Shown: piece after piece, positions 37,893-46,187 of the stretch
Layout: every line of letters starts with the position of its first letter
How positions within the stretch are numbered: position 1 is the first letter of the stretch
NCBI GenBank assembly: GCA_017615325.1
Contig: JAGAAI010000084.1
Span: forward strand, 1 to 52,184
Length of the DNA: 52,184 bases
Source of the DNA: Clostridiales bacterium
GTDB taxonomy: Bacteria; Bacillota; Clostridia; Saccharofermentanales; Saccharofermentanaceae
Reading direction: 5' to 3'
Made by a program: the position numbers and the translations under genes
Notes under the pieces: model-generated
Database searches by the model: none
What the model saw: only the letters and a program-made list of their open reading frames with translations
What the model was told of the DNA's origin: nothing

Positions 37893-37913
37893 AGTATATA
37901 AAAATTATATAGT
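37886..37913 (+). promoter_or_regulatory. Promoter of the L,D-transpeptidase gene
   Basis: Plus strand: TTGTCA (37886-37891), 16-bp spacer, TATAGT (37908-37913). A GGAGGT ribosome site follows before the ATG at 37953. Confidence 0.65.
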
Positions 37914-37952
37914 GTATATTAATAGAGGAAAATTATATTTGGAGGTTTCTCT

Positions 37953-39767
37953 ATGAAGACCTGCTTTTCAAATATCAGACTTACGGCAAGCTTAGCATCA
38001 GCCGCATTCATCATCGCATCTGCCGTTCTTCTCGTCGGTAATGCAGTAAGGGCCAATGAACAGGATACGTCCGAAGATCTTAACGGCTGGGTAACGGATT
38101 CCGGCATCACCTACTACTACGAAGACGACAGGAAAGTCACAGGATGGAAGGAGATAGACGGAGACAGGTTCTATTTTTACAGGACCACTAACGATGAACA
38201 CAAAAAAGGCCAGATGGCAACAGGCTTCCTGTCCGACGGAGGATACAGATACTATCTTCACGAGACTGATTCTGACGATCACATGATGGGAGCGATGGCA
38301 ACGGACTTCCAGTCAATAAACGGAGAAAGGTACTTCTTCTATAGGTCCACGAATTCAGAACACGGCAAGGGTCAGATGGCAACAGGCTTCCAGTCGATCA
38401 ACGGATCCAGATACTTCTTCTATAGATCCACCAATTCCGATCACGGCAAGGGCCAGATGGCAACCGGCTTCCAGTCCATCGACGGCATCAGGTATTTCTT
38501 CTATAGATCCACCAATTCCGATCACGGCAAGGGTCAGATGGCAACCGGCTTCCAGTCCATCAACGGAGCAAGATACTATTTCTATAAGTCGACCAACGAT
38601 GAACACAAGAAAGGTCAGATGGCTACAGGCTGGCTTTCATACGAAGGTTCGAGATACTACTTCCACAAGAAGAACAACGGAGACATCCTTAAAGGCCAGA
38701 TGGCTTTGGGAGCCTTGACCGTAGACGGAGCTGACTACTATTTCTATAAGTCAAACAATGACGGCCACAAGAAGGGCGCTATGGCTACAGGCTGGCTTAC
38801 CACGGAAGGAGCTAGACGCTACTACTGCGAGAAGAAGCAGTGCGATCTGGGTAAGGGCCAGATGGCTTTGGGCCTTGTAACCTTAAAGGACGGTCTCTAC
38901 TATTTCTACGAAGAGACAGACGATAACCACATCAAGGGGCAGTACGCTAAAGGACTTACGGCAGTCGGAGATGAATCCTACTACTTCTACAAATCCAATA
39001 AAGACGGTCACGTCAAGGGAACCGCAGCCAAGGGCTGGCTTACCATCGACGGCAAGAAGCACTATTTCTATAAGTCTTCAGCAACAGATTCAGGTGCAGC
39101 CCACTCCAAATATGCCATGGCAACAGGCTGGCAGACATTAGACGGCGAGAAATACTATTTCTTCGCATCCGATGCAACCGATGGCGGTGAAGCCCATGTT
39201 AAGGGATCAATGGCAACCGGATGGCAGACTATAAACGGCAATAAGTTCTTCTTCTACAAGGAACTTACAAAAGGTCATCCGAGAGGCTCCATGGCCCGCA
39301 ACTGCAACATCGACAAGTATTGTCTCGACGGCAACGGTGTCGCCGATGAAGTTAAGTACAAGATGACAGAGAAGGCTCAGAGCCAGTCCAGCTCCACATC
39401 TTTCCTCGTCATGGTCGACTATACCCATTGCCGCCTTGGCCTTTACAAGGGGTCCAAAGGTCACTGGGTCCTCCAGGACTACGTTAAGTGCTCGCCCGGA
39501 AAAGCATCAACACCTACTGTCATAGGCAACTTTAAGATCTACAGCAAGGTCAGGACTTTCGTATCCGGCAGATCCTGGTGCCACTATGCCTCATTCTTCC
39601 ACGGCAATTACGGCATGCACAGCATCCTCTACAACAAGAACGGATCACTCCAGGACGGAAGACTCGGCATGCACCTGTCTCACGGCTGCGTAAGGCTTAA
39701 TACAGACTTCGCCAAGTATGTCTACTTCAACGTTCCCGTAGGAACAACGGTCAAGGTCTATAAGTGA
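37953..39767 (+). CDS. Secreted L,D-transpeptidase with fourteen wall-binding-type repeats
   Basis: 604 residues. Signal peptide 1-34 (LASAAFIIASAVLLVGNAVRA, cut before NEQ; key part ASAVLLVGNAVRA). Residues 45-444 are choline/glucan-binding-like repeats, mostly exactly 27 residues long, on the pattern GQMATGFQSINGSRYFFYRS. Residues about 475-604 are a YkuD domain: FLVMVDYTHCRLGLY, SPGKASTPTVIGNFKI, GMHSIL and the catalytic SHGCVRL with Cys579. It should form 3-3 cross-links in peptidoglycan or attach proteins, held at the wall by the repeats. Own promoter and GGAGGT site; ends at a perfect palindromic terminator shared with tarIL. One of only four plus-strand protein genes. Confidence 0.94.
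   Translation: MKTCFSNIRLTASLASAAFIIASAVLLVGNAVRANEQDTSEDLNGWVTDSGITYYYEDDRKVTGWKEIDGDRFYFYRTTNDEHKKGQMATGFLSDGGYRYYLHETDSDDHMMGAMATDFQSINGERYFFYRSTNSEHGKGQMATGFQSINGSRYFFYRSTNSDHGKGQMATGFQSIDGIRYFFYRSTNSDHGKGQMATGFQSINGARYYFYKSTNDEHKKGQMATGWLSYEGSRYYFHKKNNGDILKGQMALGALTVDGADYYFYKSNNDGHKKGAMATGWLTTEGARRYYCEKKQCDLGKGQMALGLVTLKDGLYYFYEETDDNHIKGQYAKGLTAVGDESYYFYKSNKDGHVKGTAAKGWLTIDGKKHYFYKSSATDSGAAHSKYAMATGWQTLDGEKYYFFASDATDGGEAHVKGSMATGWQTINGNKFFFYKELTKGHPRGSMARNCNIDKYCLDGNGVADEVKYKMTEKAQSQSSSTSFLVMVDYTHCRLGLYKGSKGHWVLQDYVKCSPGKASTPTVIGNFKIYSKVRTFVSGRSWCHYASFFHGNYGMHSILYNKNGSLQDGRLGMHLSHGCVRLNTDFAKYVYFNVPVGTTVKVYK
38208..39284 (+). repeat. Tandem 81-bp coding repeats in the L,D-transpeptidase gene
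   Basis: Ten consecutive units of exactly 27 codons (residues 86-355), then units of 31, 31 and 27 codons. Units covering residues 113-220 (37953-based positions 38289-38612) are nearly identical in DNA, pointing to recent duplication; the outer units have diverged. Confidence 0.85.
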
Positions 39768-39786
39768 TCTTATATACTGCAAACTA

Positions 39787-39814
39787 AAAGGACGGTCAGC
39801 TGACCGTCCTTTTC
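39787..39814. terminator. Perfect 28-bp palindromic bidirectional terminator
   Basis: A perfect inverted repeat: arms AAAAGGACGGTCAG and CTGACCGTCCTTTT with no loop bases beyond the centre. Runs of A and T at its ends let it stop transcription from the L,D-transpeptidase (plus) and from tarIL (minus). Confidence 0.88.
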
Positions 39815-39858
39815 ATTTGCTCTAAACAGGTATCCTGTGACATTCATTATAAATGTTA

Positions 39859-42432
39859 TCAGTTACCGTCTCCCTCACCGGAATCGTCTTCTGTGGAAGT
39901 CTCATCCATCTCGAATTCATTCATGGATTCATCACCTAAGGAATCCTGGTCAATGGCGCCGGCCGCAGAACCTGACTCTATTCTTGCCCCGTCCAGGATG
40001 ATCTCATCGATGAACCTGTCTGTTGCCCTGCCGTCAGTATAGGTGAAGTTCTTCTTAACGAAGGCATCGATGACGTTCATGTCGTAGTCGGGCGTCTCGA
40101 AAAGACTTCTCATCAAGGAAGCAAACGATCTGCAGATATACCCGGGAACCGTATCAGTATAAGATTCATAGAAAGATCTTGATCTAGTATAAGGCACGAG
40201 GTCGAATGCAAAGAAGTACATGGGTCTCCTTAACAGCGAGAATTCATACATAACGGACGAATAGTCCGTGATGAGAACATCCGATATGAAGAGGATGTTG
40301 TTGACCTCGCGGTATTCGGACAGATCCAGCATGTAATCAACATACTCTTCAGGGATCGGAACAGGTTCTTCAACGAAGGGGTGCATCTTTATGATGAGGA
40401 TGGAATTCTCCTTCTTGAGGAATTCACCCCAGGTCATAAAGTCGATCCTGTGATAAGGGAACGTGGCATTGAGAGCATTCTGGCCCCTGAAGGTAGGAGC
40501 ATAAAGATAGACCTTCTTACGCTCCTTTAAGACAGGATAGAGCTCATAGAGTTCTTCTGTTACATTCTTCTTATACTCTTCATCGAAGAAGATATCCGTT
40601 CTCGGTACACCGATGGGAAGGAATACTTCTTCAGGAAGTCCGAATCCTTCAGCATGGTGAAGAGCGGAATGCTTTGAAGTTACAGGCATGTGCGTATAGC
40701 ACTTATGTACTCTCGTATCGATCTTGGGTGCACCCTTCTTCCCGATTCTCTCAAATCCCAGGGACTTGAAGGCGCCGCAGGCATGCCAGGCCTGAACTAT
40801 CTTTACGCTCTCGGGGTAGTCGAACTTATAAACGAAAGGAAGATAGTCGTCGATTATTAAGATATCGCAGGATGCCAGCATCTTCGTGTATTTTCTGACA
40901 CCGATCCAGGAACGCTTCTTGGTAATGGATCTGGCAAAATTGAACTTGTAGATAAAGTCATCCTGCATACCGCGTTCCATCATGCGGTTATATACGAACT
41001 CCTCGTTGCCTCCGAGCTCAGCTCTGGAATCCGATGCAAAGAGGATCGTCTTCTTCTCATGCGGGGTAGACATGTATTTCCTGCTCGTACGGTTGAAGAG
41101 CCTTACAAGGGAAGCATCTCTTAAGGGCAGGAGCCAGTCCTTTATGACTCTGACAAAAGCCCTTCCCAAAGCGCTGAAACCCTTGCCCAGGTCTGCCATC
41201 TGTTCGCCAAAAGTAGGATTGTCTCTCTGAGGGATAAAGAGTGAATCCCAGCCGATGGTCCCGTCTTCTGCTATTGTCCTTGTCAGTTCATACTGCTCGT
41301 CACCGTGCTTGACCGTACGTCTTAAGTGACGGAAACTCATTTTCGCTACTTCTTCGAAATATGCGTGTGACAGCCTTGCATCCAGGAAACATCCGTATTC
41401 CTTACCATCAACTGTCAGGATCAGCTTATATGATCCTGTCGGGAGCGGACCTCTCTCGTAAATATCCGTCACATGGAACATGGCTTCGAACGTCCTGTGT
41501 CTTTCGTTGATATTGATATGCTGGGGAAGTCCTTCTATGCCGTCACCCTTAAGGGAGATCTTGGCATTCATGATATCGCCCTCGATCTTGTCAGAGATAT
41601 AGCCCTCGATGTTAAGGATGACTCTGCGGAATAAGACAGACGTGAGGACTGCACCTGTCAACCGGTTCTGATATTCATCATCTTCGGCGCTGGGAGTATA
41701 GGGTTCCCCCTCCATCTTGATCTTGTTGTTATAGTCGTAGATCGCCGCTGCGATCGCCATGTCAACATCTGTCGTAACCTTGATGTTGGACCTGTCACCC
41801 GGAACGGTATCGATCCTGATGCCCTTTAACATGCAGATCTGGGCCGTACCGGTTATCACCTTCCTGTCTTCATCGGTCAAAGAATCAAGAGACTCCTTAA
41901 GGACCTTGAGCTTAAAGCTGTCGGGGGCCTGACCGTGATAGAGGTTCTTTCTTGCGGGCATGTCTGTTACATCCGTATGATCATCCTCTATCCAGAGCAT
42001 GGTATCCACAACAGGGTCTGCTGCCACGACAGCATCAGATCTGTCCAGAGCATCCAGGGAATCTTTGATTATCTGATCTGTTACAAAAGGTCTTACTGCG
42101 TCGTGTATAAAGATCTTATCATCGTCTTTGATGCCGAAGTCATTATCTATCGCGTTGATTACATTGGTTATGGTGTCAAGTCTTTCCTTGCCGCCGTCTA
42201 TGACTCTTATCGAACTGCCGGTCAGACCGTACTTTGTCAGGAGATCCTTGAGATAGTCACTCCAATCGGGATGGATAGCAATATAGAGAACATCGAAGAA
42301 CTTGCCTTCCGTAACTCTCCTTATGGTATGGATTATTATCGGAGTTCCCTTAAGGAGCAGGAACTGCTTGGGTCTGTCCGCACGGACCATCCTCGATCCT
42401 ATGCCACCTGCAAGTATAGCGGCGTAATTCAC
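39859..42432 (-). CDS. tarIL: Fusion of ribitol-5-phosphate cytidylyltransferase (TarI) and poly-glycerol/ribitol-phosphate polymerase (TarL/TagF)
   Basis: 857 residues. 1-235: IspD/TarI nucleotidyltransferase, with LAGGIGSRM, DRPKQFLLLKG, FIHDAVRPFV and RSNIKVTTDVDMAIA; makes CDP-ribitol. 240-440: a beta-rich linker region like the N-terminal part of TagF/TarL enzymes. About 455-815: Glyphos_transf domain (ILFASDSRAELGGNEEFVYN, VQAWHACGAFKSLGF, YAPTFRGQN, LITDYSSVMYEFSLLRRPM; key WHACGAFKSLG and TDYSSVMYEF) that polymerises the CDP-activated alditol phosphate. 816-857: acidic tail. Starts at GTG (42430-42432) with GGAGGT upstream, overlapping the rpe stop by 4 bp. With tarJ and rpe beside it, ribitol is more likely than erythritol metabolism (IspD) or glycerol. 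Last gene of the operon. Confidence 0.9.
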   Translation of the reverse strand: MNYAAILAGGIGSRMVRADRPKQFLLLKGTPIIIHTIRRVTEGKFFDVLYIAIHPDWSDYLKDLLTKYGLTGSSIRVIDGGKERLDTITNVINAIDNDFGIKDDDKIFIHDAVRPFVTDQIIKDSLDALDRSDAVVAADPVVDTMLWIEDDHTDVTDMPARKNLYHGQAPDSFKLKVLKESLDSLTDEDRKVITGTAQICMLKGIRIDTVPGDRSNIKVTTDVDMAIAAAIYDYNNKIKMEGEPYTPSAEDDEYQNRLTGAVLTSVLFRRVILNIEGYISDKIEGDIMNAKISLKGDGIEGLPQHININERHRTFEAMFHVTDIYERGPLPTGSYKLILTVDGKEYGCFLDARLSHAYFEEVAKMSFRHLRRTVKHGDEQYELTRTIAEDGTIGWDSLFIPQRDNPTFGEQMADLGKGFSALGRAFVRVIKDWLLPLRDASLVRLFNRTSRKYMSTPHEKKTILFASDSRAELGGNEEFVYNRMMERGMQDDFIYKFNFARSITKKRSWIGVRKYTKMLASCDILIIDDYLPFVYKFDYPESVKIVQAWHACGAFKSLGFERIGKKGAPKIDTRVHKCYTHMPVTSKHSALHHAEGFGLPEEVFLPIGVPRTDIFFDEEYKKNVTEELYELYPVLKERKKVYLYAPTFRGQNALNATFPYHRIDFMTWGEFLKKENSILIIKMHPFVEEPVPIPEEYVDYMLDLSEYREVNNILFISDVLITDYSSVMYEFSLLRRPMYFFAFDLVPYTRSRSFYESYTDTVPGYICRSFASLMRSLFETPDYDMNVIDAFVKKNFTYTDGRATDRFIDEIILDGARIESGSAAGAIDQDSLGDESMNEFEMDETSTEDDSGEGDGN

Positions 42433-43139
42433 TTGGTCACCTCCGACTCAGTCCAGCCTATAGCCAAACGCTTCTGTCTTATTATCTCCGTTACATCGAG
42501 CTCACACTTACGGAAAAGGGATGAAGAACCTGATACATAGATATCAGCCCCTCTCTCGTAGAACTTGGCAGCATTCTCGATCGATATATTTCCGTCGACT
42601 TCGATCTTAAGATCGCTCTTCCCTATCGAATCAAAATACTCTCTTGCGTTCTTGACTTTATCAAGAGTGGACTTGACGAGTTTCTTGCCTGCAAAGCCGG
42701 GCTTTACGGTCATGAAGAGGATACCGTCTATATCATTAAGATAGGGCTCGCAAAGATCAACGGGAGTCTCGGGATTGATGGCAATGAAAGATGTAGCTCC
42801 AAGCCTCTTTGCTGCCTGGATACACTCGGCAACGTGTTCATTGCGCTCTAAATGGAAAGATACGTTATCACCTTCCCTTATGTCGAACCAGCTCATCTTC
42901 TCAACGGGCTCACATACGAGGAAGTGATAATCGAAGGGAATGTCACTTATCCTCCGGAGGCTCTTAACATAATCCGTTCCCAAGGCAAAATTCGGAACGA
43001 ACTCGCCGTCCATAATGTCCAGATGCAGGTATTCAATATTAGCAGCCTTGAACTCACTCATATAGTAGAAGACCTTATCGAGTCCTGCACACATCATGGA
43101 TGCGGAAATCATGCCTTTTCTCTTTTTTATCTCAGCCAT
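42429..43139 (-). CDS. rpe: Ribulose-phosphate 3-epimerase
   Basis: 236 residues from the ATG at 43139 (AAAGGAT site; the open frame reaches a TTG 21 bp upstream). TIM barrel with metal/catalytic motifs HLDIMDGEFVPNFALG, FHLERN, MTVKPGFAGKK and EVDGNISIENAAKF, including the paired catalytic Asp residues in LDIMDG and VDGN. Interconverts D-xylulose-5-P and D-ribulose-5-P. Encoded between tarJ (14 bp away) and tarIL (4-bp overlap), so it likely serves teichoic acid precursor supply rather than the general pentose pathway. Confidence 0.94.
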   Translation of the reverse strand: MAEIKKRKGMISASMMCAGLDKVFYYMSEFKAANIEYLHLDIMDGEFVPNFALGTDYVKSLRRISDIPFDYHFLVCEPVEKMSWFDIREGDNVSFHLERNEHVAECIQAAKRLGATSFIAINPETPVDLCEPYLNDIDGILFMTVKPGFAGKKLVKSTLDKVKNAREYFDSIGKSDLKIEVDGNISIENAAKFYERGADIYVSGSSSLFRKCELDVTEIIRQKRLAIGWTESEVTK

Positions 43140-43153
43140 GGGGTTACATCCTT

Positions 43154-44179
43154 TCAGCAAGCGGGATCATCCATCACGAACATGCCGCGCGACTTTGATA
43201 CCGACTTATCTCTCAAGAAATCAAATGCTTCCTTATATTCATCAAGACTAAATGTCTTTGTTATGAGTTTATCGAAAGGAATATCTCCTTCTGCCATAAG
43301 GACTGCAACATCCTTCCAGTCGTCTTCAGTCTCTCCCTTGAAAGATGAATTCCAGGTTCCGACCATATCAAGCTGTCTTCTTAAGATCTTCCAGTAAACA
43401 TCCTTGCTGAGTGCAAAGTCCCCGTGCGGGTTGCCTACCGCTACGATCGTTCCGCCTGCGCGGGTTGCAAGGATAGCCTGTGTCATTGCCTGATTCGTTC
43501 CGACCGCTTCGAAAACACAATCAAAAGAAGGATCTCCCTGCTCCAATGAGGAAGAATCGCCTGTAGCAAATCCCAGATCCCTGGCAGGAGCCAGACTGGA
43601 TTCCCTTCTGCCGAAGACCGTGACATTGCCTCCCATATTGCGGGCAAAGCATGCGATCATAAGACCGATGGCGCCCGTTCCGATAACGGCAACATCGTCA
43701 CCGGATTTGATCCTTCCCTTCTTGGTTGCATGAAGAGATACTGCGGCAGGTTCTGAGAGAGCCGCAACTCTAATATCAACATTATCTTCTATGAGGTTAA
43801 GGTTCCATACGGGTACAGACAGGTATTCAGCGAATGCGCCGTCGTTACGGGAACCAAAGTATTTATAATTTGAACAGGTCTCATACTGACGCTTCTTGCA
43901 GGAGTCACATTCCATGCAGGGAAGCATGGGGAAGACCGAAGCCTTGCGGCCGATCAGCTTTTTACCTTCATCATCAGCTGCATCTACGATAGTGCCTGCG
44001 AATTCATGTCCCGGAACAGTGGGAAAATGATATGTACCAGTCTCGAATATCCTTGCTTCATCAGAGGAGCATATACCGCATGCACCGATCTTAAGAAGGA
44101 CTTCTCCCGGTGCCATTTCCCCGATCTCACGTTCCTCGAGTCTGATGTCTCCGACACCGTGCAAATTCAAGATTTTCAT
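43154..44179 (-). CDS. tarJ: Zinc-dependent medium-chain dehydrogenase, probable ribulose-5-phosphate reductase (TarJ)
   Basis: 341 residues from the ATG at 44179 (GGAAGGA site; 15 extra codons open upstream). GroES-like domain with catalytic zinc residues (CGICSSDEARIFETG, GHEFAG), structural zinc cysteines (MLPCMECDSCKKRQYETC: four Cys), and the Rossmann loop VIGTGAIGLMIACFARN. The family includes TarJ, which reduces ribulose-5-P to ribitol-5-P with NADPH. The assignment rests on the neighbours (rpe, tarI); without them it could be a sorbitol/xylitol-type dehydrogenase. It follows tagH by 60 bp. Confidence 0.85.
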   Translation of the reverse strand: MKILNLHGVGDIRLEEREIGEMAPGEVLLKIGACGICSSDEARIFETGTYHFPTVPGHEFAGTIVDAADDEGKKLIGRKASVFPMLPCMECDSCKKRQYETCSNYKYFGSRNDGAFAEYLSVPVWNLNLIEDNVDIRVAALSEPAAVSLHATKKGRIKSGDDVAVIGTGAIGLMIACFARNMGGNVTVFGRRESSLAPARDLGFATGDSSSLEQGDPSFDCVFEAVGTNQAMTQAILATRAGGTIVAVGNPHGDFALSKDVYWKILRRQLDMVGTWNSSFKGETEDDWKDVAVLMAEGDIPFDKLITKTFSLDEYKEAFDFLRDKSVSKSRGMFVMDDPAC

Positions 44180-44239
44180 TTTTATCGTCCTTCCATTAAC
44201 AAAGCGGTATCTATATGGTATCACAAAAGCCCATAAGTC

Positions 44240-45295
44240 TTAAGGATTTCCGCCATCTTTTGCGGGCTCGGGATCTCCTTCTTTTGTCTCTGCTTCGATC
44301 TCGGCTTCGGTAAGTCCGAAATCAACGGAAGGTGCAAATTGAGAACCTCTTACGGCATCCATATTGAGCAGCTCGGGATTGTGTTTTGCCACGACATTGA
44401 TAGCCGCAGATACAGGGGAAATGTTCGTTCCCTTCTCGAGAAGGTTCTCGAGTTTCTTTGTCCTCTGCTTTATCCTCTCAAGCCTCTCGGCATCAAGTTT
44501 GCGCTCATATATCTCTGCAAGGGCATTGATATCTTCTTCGTTTGCAGGAAGGGGATTGCCCATGAGGAATCCTTCATATGCATTACAGGTCTTGGTAACG
44601 TCATCGCTGAAGGTTATCTGCTTACCGTGATCGAGCCAGAGGATCTTGTTGCAGAGTTCCCTGACCTGGGGAACCGAATGGGATACAAGGATCCCGGTAA
44701 CACCGGTATCCAGGATCTCTCTCATCTTTTCACCACTCTTGACCCTGAATGAACCGTCACCTACGGAGAGGACTTCGTCAAGGATCAGGATGTCCGGGTT
44801 AACGAGACATGCGATAGCAAATGCAAGTCTGCTCTTCATACCGCTCGACAGCTGGTTGAAGTTATATTCCTGGAATTCCTCAAGTTCGGCGAACTCGATG
44901 ATCTCATTGTATTTTTCGATCATGAAATCCTTGGTGTAACCCAGCATGGCGCCACGGAGGAAGGTATTCTCCCTTACGGTCATGTCGCCGTCAAAACCTG
45001 AAGTAAGCTCCAGGATGGCAGCTATCCTGCCGTGGGTGTGGATAGTTCCCTCACCGGGCTTCATTATTCCGGATATGGCTTTGAGCAGGGTACTCTTGCC
45101 TGCGCCGTTCGTTCCGATGATACCTAACATGTCGCCTTCATTAATATTGAAGGTAACATTCTTATCGGCCCAAAATTCCTCGACATGATATTTGCCTGTA
45201 AGATGACGGACGACATATTCTTTAAGGCCTATGGCTTTAAGGTCACCCGTTACATACTTTATGCTGACGTTTTTACACTCTATCGAAGTCTTCAT
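44240..45295 (-). CDS. tagH: Teichoic acid/polysaccharide ABC exporter ATPase (TagH-like)
   Basis: 351 residues. ABC domain (1-245) with Walker A GTNGAGKSTLLK, signature LSSGMKSRLAFA, Walker B ILILDEVLSVGD and switch His in VSHSVPQV; the FxSG-type insertion and N-terminal KYVTGDLKAIGLKEYVVRHLTGK are typical of TagH. The last about 105 residues form a charged helical extension (KLDAERLERIKQRTKKLENL), with a Glu-rich end. Drives transport of the lipid-linked polymer through TagG, encoded 12 bp upstream. Confidence 0.93.
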   Translation of the reverse strand: MKTSIECKNVSIKYVTGDLKAIGLKEYVVRHLTGKYHVEEFWADKNVTFNINEGDMLGIIGTNGAGKSTLLKAISGIMKPGEGTIHTHGRIAAILELTSGFDGDMTVRENTFLRGAMLGYTKDFMIEKYNEIIEFAELEEFQEYNFNQLSSGMKSRLAFAIACLVNPDILILDEVLSVGDGSFRVKSGEKMREILDTGVTGILVSHSVPQVRELCNKILWLDHGKQITFSDDVTKTCNAYEGFLMGNPLPANEEDINALAEIYERKLDAERLERIKQRTKKLENLLEKGTNISPVSAAINVVAKHNPELLNMDAVRGSQFAPSVDFGLTEAEIEAETKEGDPEPAKDGGNP

Positions 45296-45307
45296 TTACG
45301 ATACCCT

Positions 45308-46105
45308 TTAGAAATAATAAATGAACTTGTTATTGTTGAGTTTATAGATGATGGCCCCGATGATAATGAATACAATAGGATAGAGGGCACAGAGCACATG
45401 ATAGTTGAATGAAGGGATCATGCCGTCTATTACCACGGTCCTTATATACTTGATCACGACATAGACAGGATTGAAGAGGAAGAGCCTCTGCTGTTCGGGG
45501 GTAAATCTGTCTATGGAATAGAAGATAGCGGATACATATGTAAGGAGCATGAGGAATACGCTGTAAAGATATGTCATGTCCCTGAAGAATACATAAAGTG
45601 CTGATAAGATCATACCCGCTCCGATATTCAGGAGTATGAGACAGGCGACGGGATAAAGGATAGCGAAGAAATGCCATCCGAACTGGATCTTATCGATGAT
45701 ACAGAAAACAAAGAACACGATCAGGGTAAGACCGAAGTTCATAAGAGCTGATACGTTCTTTGACAAAAGGAAGAGGTACTTGGGAACATTTATCTTGGAG
45801 ATGATGCTCGCATTAGAAAGGAGCGAGGTCATGCCTCCGGTCGTGGCTTCCCTGTAGTAGCTCATTACGATGTTACCTGCAAGGAGGTAGATCGTAAAGT
45901 GAGGGATATTTCTTCCCAGAAGTTCCGTGAAGACGATCTTCATGATGAAGAGCTGTAAGAGCGGCAACAAGACGCTCCAGGCCATACCTAAGATCGTTCT
46001 CTTATATTTGTGGGTAAAATCGCGCTTAACAAGCTGCTCGAAAAGGAAGCCGTTCCCCTTGAGCCTGCTGATTGTACCCTGTACTGATTTCTTTATCTGT
46101 CCCAT
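45308..46105 (-). CDS. tagG: Teichoic acid/polysaccharide ABC exporter permease (TagG-like)
   Basis: 265 residues with six hydrophobic segments and the ABC-2 fold. Conserved QLVKRDFTHKYKRTILGMAWSVLLPLLQL near the N-terminus (key RDFTHKYKRTILGMAW) and FNPVYVVIKYIR near the end. Forms the membrane channel with TagH. No SD precedes its ATG; a TATAAA box lies 11 nt upstream. First gene of the tagG-tagH-tarJ-rpe-tarIL operon. Confidence 0.93.
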   Translation of the reverse strand: MGQIKKSVQGTISRLKGNGFLFEQLVKRDFTHKYKRTILGMAWSVLLPLLQLFIMKIVFTELLGRNIPHFTIYLLAGNIVMSYYREATTGGMTSLLSNASIISKINVPKYLFLLSKNVSALMNFGLTLIVFFVFCIIDKIQFGWHFFAILYPVACLILLNIGAGMILSALYVFFRDMTYLYSVFLMLLTYVSAIFYSIDRFTPEQQRLFLFNPVYVVIKYIRTVVIDGMIPSFNYHVLCALYPIVFIIIGAIIYKLNNNKFIYYF

Positions 46106-46116
46106 AACAAACGAAC

Positions 46117-46143
46117 TTTATACTAAAACGCCTTTTATTTCAA
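46117..46143 (-). promoter_or_regulatory. Possible promoter of the teichoic acid operon, close to the tagG ATG
   Basis: Minus strand: TTGAAA (46138-46143), 15-bp spacer, TATAAA (46117-46122). The spacer is short, but the transcript would begin only about 4-5 nt before the tagG ATG, which lacks an SD. A second, farther extended -10 (TGGTAAAAT, near 46158) has no good -35. Confidence 0.4.
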
Positions 46144-46187
46144 GCCTTGCCGAGATTTTACCATATTTGTTCGAAAAATCGCCTAAA

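Noticed and set aside
38208..39284. Regular direct repeats that could suggest a CRISPR array
   Set aside because: Period is 81 bp, in frame, without distinct spacers; they encode wall-binding repeats of the L,D-transpeptidase.
39859..42432. Calling the fusion protein an isoprenoid IspD
   Set aside because: The fused Glyphos_transf domain and the tarJ, rpe and tagGH neighbours fit TarI much better; IspD activity cannot be excluded but is less likely.
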